Shown: positions 7,743 through 16,142, counted from the first letter of the stretch. The stretch is 36,585 nt of DNA from Paenibacillus woosongensis (GCF_009725165.1 NZ_WNZW01000022.1:1-36585), one strand, 5' to 3'. Notes: generated from the sequence alone by a model not told the origin. Numbers and translations: made by a program.

Positions 7743-9322
7743 AACTTCATCCCCTGTCTTTGGCCTTCGGCGGCGAATTCCTGACTTAACCCGACCGCCA
7801 TCGTTATAGCTCTGGCTTTATTATGGCATTCCCTGTATTCCCGATAAGGCACGGAGTCGATTACAATGCCTGCCCCGACCTGAATATGTCCTACGCCATC
7901 CTTAACGACCAGTGTACGTATAATAATATTTAATTCCATATTTCCGTTGTAGTCAATCCATCCCATAGCACCCGTGTATGGCCCGCGGGCCACAGGCTCG
8001 AGCTCCTCGATAATCTCCATCGTTCTTACCTTCGGAGCCCCGGTAATCGTTCCTCCCGGAAATACAGCAGCAATCACGTCAAATGGCGTCTTTCCTTCGT
8101 CCAGCAGGCCCTCTACCTGCGAGACCAAGTGCATTACATGCGAGTAATATTCAATAACCATCAGCTCACTGGCCCTGACCGAACCAAACTTGGAGACACG
8201 CCCCAAATCGTTGCGAAGCAAATCGACGAGCATGATATGCTCCGCCCGCTCCTTCTCGCTGCTCAGCAGCTCTTGGGCCATGGCCTCATCCTCCTCTGGC
8301 GTAGCGCCCCGGCGCCTCGTGCCGGCGATAGGGCGTGTTGCCATCTTCCCCTGCTCCAGCTTAACTAGGAGCTCTGGCGAAACGGAGACAAGCTGAAAAT
8401 CGGGAAATCGGAGCAGCCCCATATATGGAGAAGGATTCAGCAGCCTCAGCCATTCATAAATCTCCTCTGGCGAAACCGTAAGCGGAAGCCCTCGGCGCAA
8501 TGACAGATTGACTTGAAATACGTCCCCAGCCGCTATATATTCCTGCACCCGGCGGACCGCTGCTTCGAAATCGTCCTGGGCAAAAGAAACGGAAGCGGAA
8601 CGCTCTAAGAGGCGATCCCACTCGGCGGATGAGACCTCCCTTGCCGCCAACGACATTTGGCGGACCCTTGTCTTCTCTGCTATCGTCCCGTGTTTGGCCT
8701 CATGGATAATTTCATTCCAGCGATCAAGCATCAGCGATGCCCGCCGCTTCGCTCTTTCGAAGGCCTGGGCCAGTGACATTGCAGACTGCTCTTTCCCAAC
8801 GGGACAATGGACAATAGCATATACCTCTTCCAGCTCATGATCGAACACCCACAGCTCTTCCATGCGCATCCAAATATAATCGTCAATTTGGAGGTCATCC
8901 TCTGCCATAACAGGAAGACGCTCCAAAGAGCGGGCCACATCATAACTGAGATATCCTACGCCGCCTCCGCTGAATTTAGGCAGTCCAGGTACCGCTGGCG
9001 ACTTAAACGGTTTTAGCCATTCGTGCAGCACGTCCAAAGGGCGTCCTTCAACTTGTTCAATATGGCCCGTGGAGGTGTCCTCGATTTGCGCAACAGTTCC
9101 TTTTCCCCTTATGACTGACAAAGGCTCCAAACCGAGAAATGTATAGCGGCCGTCCTTGCCGCTCTCTAACACAAAGGAGTATGGCCGCGCTGTGTTCCAG
9201 GCCTGCGCCCAGTCGCCCGGCAGACGGGAATCTGATTTCATCTTGACGGCGCAGGGCAGCATCGTCCAACAGCCCTCCGCTGCCCAGCCCTCCCATTGCT
9301 CCCATCGTGTAATGGTAATCAT
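7739..9322 (-). CDS. pabB: Aminodeoxychorismate synthase component I
   Basis: Aminates chorismate to 4-amino-4-deoxychorismate with PabA. The 527-residue protein has an N-terminal anthranilate-synthase-I-type domain (about 20-190) and the chorismate-binding domain. The latter carries YIAAGDVFQVNLSLR, SPELLVKLEQGKMATRPIAGTRRRG, MLVDLLRNDLGRV and the FPGGTITGAPKVRTMEII signature. PIAGTRRRG and the following pabA/pabC favour PabB over TrpE, although the two families are close. ATG start with GGAGGT 11 nt upstream. It is the first gene of the pab/fol operon. Confidence 0.92.
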   Translation of the reverse strand: MITITRWEQWEGWAAEGCWTMLPCAVKMKSDSRLPGDWAQAWNTARPYSFVLESGKDGRYTFLGLEPLSVIRGKGTVAQIEDTSTGHIEQVEGRPLDVLHEWLKPFKSPAVPGLPKFSGGGVGYLSYDVARSLERLPVMAEDDLQIDDYIWMRMEELWVFDHELEEVYAIVHCPVGKEQSAMSLAQAFERAKRRASLMLDRWNEIIHEAKHGTIAEKTRVRQMSLAAREVSSAEWDRLLERSASVSFAQDDFEAAVRRVQEYIAAGDVFQVNLSLRRGLPLTVSPEEIYEWLRLLNPSPYMGLLRFPDFQLVSVSPELLVKLEQGKMATRPIAGTRRRGATPEEDEAMAQELLSSEKERAEHIMLVDLLRNDLGRVSKFGSVRASELMVIEYYSHVMHLVSQVEGLLDEGKTPFDVIAAVFPGGTITGAPKVRTMEIIEELEPVARGPYTGAMGWIDYNGNMELNIIIRTLVVKDGVGHIQVGAGIVIDSVPYREYRECHNKARAITMAVGLSQEFAAEGQRQGMKL

Positions 9323-9365
9323 GCTATGTCACTACCTCCAGCCCTTGATGCGTTCTTGTTGCTAG

Positions 9366-9377
9366 CTAGTATACTAG
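9366..9377 (-). promoter_or_regulatory. 12-bp palindrome over candidate pab operon -10
   Basis: CTAGTATACTAG is a perfect 12-bp palindrome 44 bp upstream of pabB. It contains TATACT, a plausible -10; the -35 at 17 bp (TGTTCA) is weak. It may be a promoter with an overlapping operator for the pab/fol operon. The regulator is unknown. Confidence 0.4.
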
Positions 9378-9436
9378 AACCTTATTCCGTTGAACATCCC
9401 CAATAACATGCAACAAAACAATCATAAAACAAGCAA

Positions 9437-9474
9437 CAACCCCCACACCGTCTGATGCAAGCGGTTGGGGGTTG
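9437..9474 (-). terminator. cysK intrinsic terminator
   Basis: On the minus strand CAACCCCC (9467-9474) pairs with GGGGGTTG (9437-9444), with further inner pairing of the CCG/CGG type, followed by a T-rich stretch. It lies 30 bp past the cysK stop and isolates cysK from pabB. Confidence 0.82.
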
Positions 9475-9503
9475 ACTCAATATATACAAGCCGCAGCTAA
9501 AAA

Positions 9504-10442
9504 TTAAGCTTCGAAATTGTAGAGCGGCGTGCTCAGGTAACGCTCGCCGTTACTTGGAACGACTGCGATTACGCGTTTGCCTTTACCAAGTTGTTTGGCT
9601 ACCTTAAGCGCAGCGAAGATGGCTGCACCGGAAGAAATTCCGGAAAGGATGCCTTCCTCTTTAGCCACTTTACGAGCTTGCTCGAATGCTTCCTCGTTCT
9701 CTACGTGAATGATTTCATCGTAGATTTCACGATTCAGAATTTCAGGAACGAAGTTGGCGCCGATCCCTTGAATCTTATGCGGTCCGGGTTTGCCACCGGA
9801 CAGAATTGGCGAAGCTGCCGGCTCGACGGCGTAAATTTTAATGTCAGGGAAACGCTTCTTCAGCACTTCACCTGCACCGGTAATCGTGCCGCCCGTTCCG
9901 ATTCCCGCCACGAATGCGTCCAGCTTGCCATCAAGCGAATCGATCGCTTCGACGATTTCCGGACCTGTCGTCTCACGGTGGATCTTCACGTTAGCTTGCG
10001 TTCTGAATTGATCGGCCAGGAAATAGTCCGGATTTTCAGACAGAATTTGTTCAGCTTTCTTAACGGCACCGTTCATGCCTTCTGCCCCTGGAGTCAGGAC
10101 AAGCTCGGCTCCATAAGCACGCAGGAGGTTGCGGCGCTCAATGCTCATCGTTTCGGGCATCACGATAACCGCCTTGTACCCTTTAGCAGCTGCAACAAGC
10201 GCAAGTCCGATACCGGTGTTTCCGCTGGTTGCCTCGATGATCGTACCGCCCGGCTTCAACTTGCCCGCTTTCTCAGCTTCTTCCACGATGCTGATCGCAA
10301 TACGGTCTTTCACGCTTGCGCCCGGGTTCTGGTACTCGAGCTTTACATAAATTTCAGCGCTATCCTCGGGTACGATGCGGTTCAAGCGAACAAGCGGTGT
10401 ATCCCCGATGAGATCTGTTACGTTATTAACGATTCTAGCCAT
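9504..10442 (-). CDS. cysK: Cysteine synthase A (O-acetylserine sulfhydrylase)
   Basis: PLP enzyme that makes cysteine from O-acetylserine and sulfide. 312 residues from ATG 10442, chosen because GGGAGGT stands 6 nt upstream; an open frame reaches 13 codons further without a ribosome site. The PLP lysine is Lys45 in NPGASVKDRIA, the substrate loop is TSGNTG (72-77), and the phosphate-binding loop is GIGTGGTITG. The C-terminal GILSGISSGAA is typical of CysK. It stands alone between its own promoter and terminator. In Bacillus, cysK is repressed by CymR; I did not identify a clear CymR site here. Confidence 0.95.
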   Translation of the reverse strand: MARIVNNVTDLIGDTPLVRLNRIVPEDSAEIYVKLEYQNPGASVKDRIAISIVEEAEKAGKLKPGGTIIEATSGNTGIGLALVAAAKGYKAVIVMPETMSIERRNLLRAYGAELVLTPGAEGMNGAVKKAEQILSENPDYFLADQFRTQANVKIHRETTGPEIVEAIDSLDGKLDAFVAGIGTGGTITGAGEVLKKRFPDIKIYAVEPAASPILSGGKPGPHKIQGIGANFVPEILNREIYDEIIHVENEEAFEQARKVAKEEGILSGISSGAAIFAALKVAKQLGKGKRVIAVVPSNGERYLSTPLYNFEA

Positions 10443-10510
10443 ACGAAAACCTCCCTGAGTAATAAAAATAATAAGCTGCAAATCATCTAATCTAGCTGTG
10501 ATCTAGTTGT

Positions 10511-10550
10511 AAAAAAACGAAAGAGGAGTCGGATTTACCGCGGTTCTCCT
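10511..10550 (-). terminator. Possible attenuator hairpin in the cysK leader
   Basis: Within the ~150-nt cysK leader the minus strand has AGGAG (10546-10550), an inner CGG/CCG pair, CTCCT (10524-10528), then CTTTCG and seven T (10511-10517). The stem is short, but the T run is in the right place for an intrinsic terminator 70 nt before the start codon. An AT-rich inverted repeat (ATTTA/TAAAT, about 10560-10578) precedes it and could be an alternative fold. Confidence 0.4.
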
Positions 10551-10596
10551 GCCCTCATTTATTTCCGAGTAAATAAGTTGGTATTCTTCTTTCATT

Positions 10597-10626
10597 ATCT
10601 TAACAATCAGCAGAGGCAGTTGTCAA
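10597..10626 (-). promoter_or_regulatory. cysK promoter (sigma-A)
   Basis: On the minus strand a perfect TTGACA (10621-10626), an 18-bp spacer, TAAGAT (10597-10602). It lies just after the hslO terminator. Confidence 0.75.
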
Positions 10627-10636
10627 GAAAGGATAG

Positions 10637-10687
10637 AAAAAAATACTTTGCGCAATCCGGAAATTCCATAGGCTCGGCAAAGTATTT
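10637..10687 (-). terminator. hslO / nad operon terminator
   Basis: On the minus strand AAATACTTTGC (10677-10687) pairs perfectly with GCAAAGTATTT (10641-10651), followed by more T. The 11-bp stem starts 14 bp after the hslO stop codon and ends the nadABC-coaX-hslO unit. Confidence 0.88.
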
Positions 10688-10700
10688 AACAATTTCAACC

Positions 10701-11591
10701 TTACTTCTTGGTCTGGGCTTGAAGCTCGGCAATACGCTCCGGGCTTATTCTATAAGCCTCGTTGCAGAAGTCACAAACGACTTCAATCTCTTTATTCTCC
10801 TCGGCCATCTCGGCAAGCTCGCTGTGACCCAGGCTAACCAGCGTACGTTCAACGCGCTCTAACGAGCAGTTACAGGCGAACACGACCTCCGATTCGTCCA
10901 GCAGCTTAAAGTCCGGTACGATCCAGCCCAGCAGTTCCTCAAGCTCCAACCCCTGATCCAGAAGAGAGGTAACGGGAGGAAGCTGGCCGATGGCCCGCTC
11001 AATTACGTCAATCTCCTGATCACTCAGCCCAGGCAGCAGCTGAATGATGAAGCCCCCAGCCACGATGACCGAAGAATCTGTATCGACCAGAACGCCTAAT
11101 CCAACGGCTGACGGAGTTTGCTCTGAGACTGCAAAATAATAGGTGAAATCCTCTGCAAGCTCGCCGGAAATCAGCGGAACGCTTCCCCGGTAAGGTTCCT
11201 TAAGCCCAAGATCCTTGGTTACATGGATAAAACCCGTCGTCCCGACCGCTCCGGCTACATCGAGCTTGCCCTGACTATTGCTCGGCAGCTGTACATGCGG
11301 ATTCTTGACATAGCCGCGAACCTCGCAGTTTGCATTCGCATCAGCGATGATTTGCCCGATTGGCCCGTCGCCTTTTACCTGAACGGTAAGCTTCTCATCT
11401 CCCTTCAGCATTGCGCCCATCATCGTTGCTGCCGTTACAGTTCGTCCCATCGCCGCTGTTGTTGTAGGATAAGTATCATGACGGCGGCGCAGCTCTTCTA
11501 CCAGCGCAGTCGTGCGGACGGCAAACGCTCGTACCTTGCCGTTCATGGCCGTCCCGCGAATCAAACGGTCTTTTTCTTGCTCCGTTCCCAT
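10701..11591 (-). CDS. hslO: Redox-regulated chaperone Hsp33
   Basis: Holdase chaperone that is switched on when oxidants remove zinc from its four-cysteine centre. The 296-residue protein has the N-terminal core (RGTAMNGKVRAFAVRTTALVEE, TTTAAMGRTVTAATMMGAMLK). The zinc centre is Cys240-X-Cys242 and Cys273-X2-Cys276 (CNC ... CDFC), all four present, so the redox switch should work. ATG start with AAGGAGG 10 nt upstream. It follows coaX at 70 bp on the same strand, as in Bacillus (yacC). It is probably the last gene of the nad-coaX unit. Confidence 0.97.
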   Translation of the reverse strand: MGTEQEKDRLIRGTAMNGKVRAFAVRTTALVEELRRRHDTYPTTTAAMGRTVTAATMMGAMLKGDEKLTVQVKGDGPIGQIIADANANCEVRGYVKNPHVQLPSNSQGKLDVAGAVGTTGFIHVTKDLGLKEPYRGSVPLISGELAEDFTYYFAVSEQTPSAVGLGVLVDTDSSVIVAGGFIIQLLPGLSDQEIDVIERAIGQLPPVTSLLDQGLELEELLGWIVPDFKLLDESEVVFACNCSLERVERTLVSLGHSELAEMAEENKEIEVVCDFCNEAYRISPERIAELQAQTKK

Positions 11592-11661
11592 AGATGTGAA
11601 GCCTCCTTTTCTGGATGTAATGACTATTTACTGACAAACTGTACTTATTATTGACTCTCTC

Positions 11662-12426
11662 TTACTGATTACGCTCGTATATGATACGCAGCCCTTCCAA
11701 AGTAAGAAGCTGGTTCACTTCCTGAATCGATTCTGCCTCGCTGGCAATAAGCTCTGCCAGCCCTCCGGTTGCGATTACCTTTGGCTCGGCATTCATCTCC
11801 CGGCGAATCCGGTTCACGATGCCATCCACTTGGCCCGCATACCCGAAAATAATACCCGACTGCATCGCATGGACCGTATTACGGCCGATGACCTTCCTCG
11901 GCTTCTCCAGTTCGATCCGCGGGAGCTTGGAAGCACGTTGATACAGCGCTTCTGTGGAAATTCCGATGCCCGGCACAATGGCCCCGCCCAAATAATTGCC
12001 GGCTGCATCGATACAATCGAAGGTCGTAGCCGTTCCAAAGTCGACGACAACGAGTGGACCACCATATTGCTCTACCGCGGCAACGGCGTTGACGATGCGA
12101 TCTGCGCCGACCTCGCGCGGATTCTCGTACCGCAAATTAAGTCCCGTCTTGATGCCCGGTCCGACGATAAGCGGCTTCTTGCGCAAATATTTCTCGCACA
12201 GCTCTTCGAGTACATGCATCAATGGAGGGACAACCGAGGATATGATGACCCCCTCAATATCGCCTACTGCAATCTTAGACATTTGAAACAAATTATGAAT
12301 CTTTACCCCGTATTCATCGGCCGTAGACTGCCGGTTGGTGCTTAGTCGGAAATGGTGAAGCAGCTCTCGGCCCTTGTAGATTCCCAGTACGATATTCGAG
12401 TTGCCTACATCTACCACAACGAACAT
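11662..12426 (-). CDS. coaX: Type III pantothenate kinase
   Basis: Phosphorylates pantothenate in the first step of coenzyme A synthesis, with the CoaX fold that is not inhibited by CoA. 254 residues. The ASKHA-type phosphate loop MFVVVDVGNSNIVLGIY opens the protein. GPGIKTGLNLRYENPREVGADRIVNAVAA and VVDFGTATTFDCID (catalytic Asp region) follow, then GAIVPGIGISTEALYQRASKLP. ATG with AGAGGGG 9 nt upstream, 6 bp after nadC. In Bacillus coaX also precedes hslO. Confidence 0.96.
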   Translation of the reverse strand: MFVVVDVGNSNIVLGIYKGRELLHHFRLSTNRQSTADEYGVKIHNLFQMSKIAVGDIEGVIISSVVPPLMHVLEELCEKYLRKKPLIVGPGIKTGLNLRYENPREVGADRIVNAVAAVEQYGGPLVVVDFGTATTFDCIDAAGNYLGGAIVPGIGISTEALYQRASKLPRIELEKPRKVIGRNTVHAMQSGIIFGYAGQVDGIVNRIRREMNAEPKVIATGGLAELIASEAESIQEVNQLLTLEGLRIIYERNQ

Positions 12427-12432
12427 GCTGCT

Positions 12433-13299
12433 TTACCCCTCTTTCTTCTCATTCAGATCCAGGCTAATGTCCAGACTGTCGAAGGAATACGTCAATCTTC
12501 CGACAGAAATGACATCCACGCCGGTGTCAGCGATTCCGTAGATCGTCTGCAGCGATACGTTGCCCGAAGCCTCTACCGTAACATGTGGAGCTCTCGCCTT
12601 AATCCGGCGCACCGCTTCCTTCATCAGCTCGGGCGCCATATTATCCAGCATAATAATATCTGCTCCAGCCGACAAGGCCTCGTCCACCTGCTCTAAATTC
12701 TCCGTCTCAACCTCAATCGTCATCGTATGAGGAATTGCCGCGCGCGCACGCTGCACCGCTGGGGCTATGCCACCTGCACCCTTAATGTGATTGTCCTTAA
12801 TCATGACCGCGTCATACAACCCGAAGCGGTGATTGGAACCGCCACCTACGCGAACTGCATATTTCTCGAGCATTCGATGCCCGGGTGTAGTCTTCCGCGT
12901 ATCCACGAGACGTACGGGCAGCCCCTGCAGCGCATCGACATACTGCCGCGTCCGAGTTGCAATTCCAGACAAACGCTGCAGCAAATTCAAGGCAAGCCGC
13001 TCTCCGGTCAGAATGCTGTGCGTGCTGCCCTCCACCTCGGCCAACACCGTTCCCTTGCTTATAGTTTCGCCGTCCTGCACCAAGGGATTAAACGCAAGCG
13101 AAGGATCCACCATCTCAAAGACAAGAGAAGCGATCGGCATGCCCGCCGCAATCCCTGTCTGCTTGGCATGGATGATTCCCTTGGATTGATGCTCAGCAGG
13201 AATCGTTACAGCTGCTGTAATATCACCTGAGCCGACGTCCTCTTTCAGCCAATGGCGAATGGATTCCATCAGGCCTTCATTATAACCGTTAAACATCAT
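12433..13299 (-). CDS. nadC: Nicotinate-nucleotide diphosphorylase (quinolinate phosphoribosyltransferase)
   Basis: Converts quinolinate and PRPP to nicotinate mononucleotide, pyrophosphate and CO2. 288 residues. It has LALNLLQRLSGIATRTRQYVDAL, the substrate-binding DTRKTTPGHRMLEKYAVRVGGGSNHRFGLYDAVMIKDNH, and the C-terminal barrel segments MTIEVETENLEQ, MLDNM and VEASGNVSL. The ATG lies inside nadB (11-bp overlap) with GGAGG 9 nt upstream. It is the third gene of nadABC and the last dedicated step of de novo NAD synthesis. Confidence 0.97.
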   Translation of the reverse strand: MMFNGYNEGLMESIRHWLKEDVGSGDITAAVTIPAEHQSKGIIHAKQTGIAAGMPIASLVFEMVDPSLAFNPLVQDGETISKGTVLAEVEGSTHSILTGERLALNLLQRLSGIATRTRQYVDALQGLPVRLVDTRKTTPGHRMLEKYAVRVGGGSNHRFGLYDAVMIKDNHIKGAGGIAPAVQRARAAIPHTMTIEVETENLEQVDEALSAGADIIMLDNMAPELMKEAVRRIKARAPHVTVEASGNVSLQTIYGIADTGVDVISVGRLTYSFDSLDISLDLNEKKEG

Positions 13300-14905
13300 C
13301 GCTCATTTCCTCCAACATTCCTTTTTCCCGCTGCTGCAAAATATGCTTCCTCCACAACGCATCATTTCGCTGCGGATAGTCTTCGCGATAGTGGCCGCCA
13401 CGGCTTTCCTTCCGGGCTAGCGCAGATTCAATCAGCAATAAGGCACATGTTAGCATATTAGCATATTCCCACTGCTCTCGGGTATGGAGAGCTGCGTTGA
13501 ATATCGACAGCTGGCGGCGCAGCTCATTTAGTCCTTGATTCAGACCCTCTTCACTGCGGCGTACACCGGCTTTTCGCACCATAAGCTTCTGCAACTCCAG
13601 CCGCCGTTCTGCGATCGGCCATGTGACGGCATCCTCGCGAGCCTCTTGGCAATGTATGCCTTCACCTGTTCTCTCCAGAGGAGACAGCTCCGAGATCCGT
13701 TCAACGATACGCCGCCCGAATACGATTGCTTCCGACAGCGAATTGCTCGCCAGCCGGTTTGCGCCATGGACTCCTGTCGAAGATACCTCGCCGCAGGCGA
13801 ACAAGCGATGCACGCTCGTCTCTCCGTGAAGCCCGGTACGGACTCCTCCCATCATATAATGCGCAGCAGGCGCCACGGGAATCCAGTCGGCCGTCATATC
13901 AAGCCCGTATCCGAGACAAGTATCGTATATTGTCGGAAAGCGGTGCTTGATCGTCTCAGGATCCTCGTGCGTTATATCCAGAAAGACGAAGCTTGACTTC
14001 GTCTCCTCCATCTCGCTGACAATGGCGCGCGCTACGATGTCGCGCGGGGCAAGCTCCAGCAGCTCATGGTATTTCTCCATGAACCGCTCTCCTTTCACAT
14101 TGCGAAGCACTGCGCCTTCCCCGCGGACCGCCTCGGATATTAAAAACCGCGGTGCGCCGGGATAACATAATGAAGTCGGATGAAACTGAATGAACTCCAA
14201 ATCCCGTAGTACGGCTCCAGCCCGGTAAGCGATAGCCACCCCGTCCCCCGTAGCCACATCAGGGTTCGTGGTATACCGATACAACTGGCCCGCCCCGCCG
14301 GAACACAGGATCGTGGCCAGCCCTCGCAGGAACACTCGCTGTCCGTCTGGACGCTGCACCAGCGCCCCAATGCACTCATTACCCTCCGTAATCAGATCAA
14401 TAACAAAATGCTCATTCAATATCTCCACATTAGAGTGGCCGGCTAACTGCTCGGATAACGCGCGCACAATCTCATAGCCCGTGGCGTCCCCATTGGCATG
14501 CAGAATGCGGCGGTGGCTATGGGCCCCCTCCCGTGTTAAAGCCAGTTCCCCGTTCTCCAGATCAAAAGCCGTACCAAGGGTGATTAACTCCTGCACACAG
14601 ACAGGCCCCTCATTGACTAGAATATCCACCGATGACGAAGAACATAGCCCTGCCCCGGCCATCAGCGTATCCTGACTGTGATACTCCGGCGAGTCCTCTT
14701 CGGAAATGACTGCGGCAATGCCTCCTTGCGCATACCGGGTATTACTCTCCAGCAGTGCTTTCTTAGTAATGATGATAACGCGGTGACGCTCACTAGCTTT
14801 AATAGCGGTATATAGTCCGGCGATGCCTGACCCGATCACGATGACGTCCGTCTCCACGGCAGGCAGCTCACTTAAATCAAAATCAACCAAATATCGTGGT
14901 ATCAT
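13289..14905 (-). CDS. nadB: L-aspartate oxidase
   Basis: FAD enzyme that oxidises aspartate to iminoaspartate, the substrate of NadA. From the ATG at 14905 (AGGTG about 9 nt upstream) it has 538 residues; an in-frame GTG four codons earlier is a weaker choice. The FAD motif VIVIGSGIAGLYTA is at the N-terminus. Other signatures are NTRYAQGGIAAVI, LEFIQFHPTSL, ISEAVRGEGAVLRN, APAAHYMMGGVRTGLHGETSV and GANRLASNSLSEAIVFGRR. The C-terminal helical domain is complete. It follows nadA after a short hairpin-containing gap and overlaps nadC. Confidence 0.96.
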   Translation of the reverse strand: MIPRYLVDFDLSELPAVETDVIVIGSGIAGLYTAIKASERHRVIIITKKALLESNTRYAQGGIAAVISEEDSPEYHSQDTLMAGAGLCSSSSVDILVNEGPVCVQELITLGTAFDLENGELALTREGAHSHRRILHANGDATGYEIVRALSEQLAGHSNVEILNEHFVIDLITEGNECIGALVQRPDGQRVFLRGLATILCSGGAGQLYRYTTNPDVATGDGVAIAYRAGAVLRDLEFIQFHPTSLCYPGAPRFLISEAVRGEGAVLRNVKGERFMEKYHELLELAPRDIVARAIVSEMEETKSSFVFLDITHEDPETIKHRFPTIYDTCLGYGLDMTADWIPVAPAAHYMMGGVRTGLHGETSVHRLFACGEVSSTGVHGANRLASNSLSEAIVFGRRIVERISELSPLERTGEGIHCQEAREDAVTWPIAERRLELQKLMVRKAGVRRSEEGLNQGLNELRRQLSIFNAALHTREQWEYANMLTCALLLIESALARKESRGGHYREDYPQRNDALWRKHILQQREKGMLEEMSDDV

Positions 14906-14936
14906 TACACAGGTCACCTATCTTGAACAAGAGAGT

Positions 14937-14967
14937 AGCGCATGCTACTTGACTTGTAACATGCGCT
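14937..14967 (-). repeat. nadA-nadB junction hairpin
   Basis: AGCGCATG (14937-14944) and CATGCGCT (14960-14967) form an 8-bp perfect stem with a 15-nt loop across the nadA stop codon. There is no T run after it, so it is not a classic terminator. It could stabilise or mark a processing point in the mRNA. Confidence 0.45.
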
Positions 14968-15883
14968 CTAGGGAAGTTCTGGCTTTGTCGGCTACGGCAG
15001 GCGGCACGTAAATTTGCGGCTGCATCGTCTCCAAGCATTTGACCAGTTTTTTCAAGTTGTTTACTTTCATATTTGGACAGACGAGGAACTTCGTGGCGAA
15101 ATGGAATGTTTTGTCCGGACTATCCTTACGCAATTGATACCCGGTTCCATCTTCCGTGCCCACGATGAATTCCTTACTGTTGGAATTTTTGCAGTATTCT
15201 AAAATAGCTGTCGTACTTCCGACAAAATCACCCATGGCAACTACTTCAGGACGGCATTCCGGATGAACAACGAATTCCGCGTTAGGGTGCTTCGCTCTCA
15301 TCTCTACTACGTCCTTCACGGTTAGCATGTCATGCGTATTACAGTAGCCTTCCCAGATGATCATCTTCTTGTCGGTATGCTGTTGTACATAGTGACCCAA
15401 ATTTTTATCCGGCACCCAGATGATTTCATCGGAGTCGATCGAATTGATCACCTTAACCGCATTGGATGACGTACAGCAAATATCCGTCTCGGCTTTAATC
15501 TCGGCGGAAGAGTTAATATAAGTGACGACCTTGGCGTTTGGATGCTGTGCCTTCAATTTGCGCAGGCCATCCACGTTGACCATATCCGCCATTGGACAGC
15601 CCGCCCGCTCGTCGGGAATCAGCACCGTCTTGTTTGGCGCCAAAATCTTTGCGCTCTCCCCCATGAAATGGACGCCGCAAAATACGATCGTATCTGCATC
15701 CGTCGAAGCGGCCTTCTGAGCCAATAGGAAAGAGTCGCCCCTGAAGTCGGCAACCTCCTGAATTTCATCACGCTGATAGTAGTGCGCTAAAATAATTGCA
15801 TTACGTTCCTTCTTCAATTGCAGCAATTTCTCCCGCAGCTCGCGGTTCATTTCCGCCTTCCGCTCTAATGCCAGAGCTTCCAC
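14945..15883 (-). CDS. nadA: Quinolinate synthase A
   Basis: [4Fe-4S] enzyme that condenses iminoaspartate with dihydroxyacetone phosphate to quinolinate. 312 residues. It has ILAHYYQRDEIQEVADFRGDS near the N-terminus. The three cluster cysteines are expected in ERAGCPMAD, HPECRPEV and LVCPNMK, all present. TSSNAVKV and GTEDGTGYQL complete the family pattern. The start is GTG at 15881-15883, with GGGGGAGG 6 nt upstream; the alternative ATG at codon 12 has no such site. First gene of nadABC-coaX-hslO, behind a promoter and a long structured leader. Confidence 0.97.
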   Translation of the reverse strand: MEALALERKAEMNRELREKLLQLKKERNAIILAHYYQRDEIQEVADFRGDSFLLAQKAASTDADTIVFCGVHFMGESAKILAPNKTVLIPDERAGCPMADMVNVDGLRKLKAQHPNAKVVTYINSSAEIKAETDICCTSSNAVKVINSIDSDEIIWVPDKNLGHYVQQHTDKKMIIWEGYCNTHDMLTVKDVVEMRAKHPNAEFVVHPECRPEVVAMGDFVGSTTAILEYCKNSNSKEFIVGTEDGTGYQLRKDSPDKTFHFATKFLVCPNMKVNNLKKLVKCLETMQPQIYVPPAVADKARTSLERMLQVK

Positions 15884-15990
15884 GATGATCCTCCCCCTTA
15901 ATCCTTTATCCGCCTCTTCTATCTATATAGCGGGATTTTACATGCCTGCACTATTGATCATAATTCCATCATAACTCCCTGGCAGCTAAG

Positions 15991-16057
15991 AAGAACGTAT
16001 AAATTTTCACGTTACTTGCCATGTAGTTGCCGAGGATGTGAAATTCGGTACGTTCTT
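15991..16057 (-). promoter_or_regulatory. Structured nadA leader (long imperfect hairpin)
   Basis: Two 20-nt arms (15991-16010 and 16038-16057) pair in the nadA leader transcript. There is a perfect 9-bp outer stem (AAGAACGTA with TACGTTCTT), a small internal loop, a perfect 6-bp inner stem (TTTCAC with GTGAAA) and a 27-nt loop. It lies 50 nt downstream of the predicted transcription start and about 110 nt upstream of the nadA GTG. No T run follows. I do not recognise it as a known riboswitch class. Confidence 0.5.
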
Positions 16058-16099
16058 ATCCGCGAAAATACCGATAGGTTCACTCCATTGTCACATTAC

Positions 16100-16112
16100 G
16101 TTGTTTAACAAC
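16100..16112. promoter_or_regulatory. Candidate operator at the nadA start site
   Basis: GTTGTTTAACAAC is a 13-bp perfect palindrome (odd centre) just downstream of the nadA -10, over the expected transcription start. A second inverted repeat, AGGTCG/CGACCT (16124-16129 and 16144-16149), brackets the -35. Either could bind a repressor of NAD synthesis such as NiaR or NadR. I cannot match either to a known consensus. Confidence 0.4.
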
Positions 16113-16113
16113 T

Positions 16114-16142
16114 AATTTACACAAGGTCGGTATCCCTGTCAA
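16114..16142 (-). promoter_or_regulatory. nadA promoter (sigma-A)
   Basis: On the minus strand a perfect TTGACA (16137-16142), a 17-bp spacer, TAAATT (16114-16119). It predicts a leader of about 220 nt before nadA. Confidence 0.75.

Noticed and set aside
9591..10490. Long plus-strand open frame of 299 codons opposite cysK
   Set aside because: It is the antisense of a well-conserved cysK, has no ribosome site or recognisable domain, and its openness follows from cysK codon use.
10511..10560. T-box riboswitch upstream of cysK (AGGG...ACCGCGG resembles the antiterminator bulge)
   Set aside because: The TGGN that pairs with the tRNA end is missing, and only about 45 nt lie between the promoter and this element, too short for a specifier stem I.
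14937..14967. Terminator between nadA and nadB
   Set aside because: The stem is perfect but the following minus-strand sequence is ACTCTCTTG, not a T run, and nadB has no separate promoter.
16020..16100. Known NAD-sensing riboswitch in the nadA leader
   Set aside because: The hairpin is clear, but I could not find the paired conserved loops of the nadA motif (NAD-I) known from Acidobacteria.
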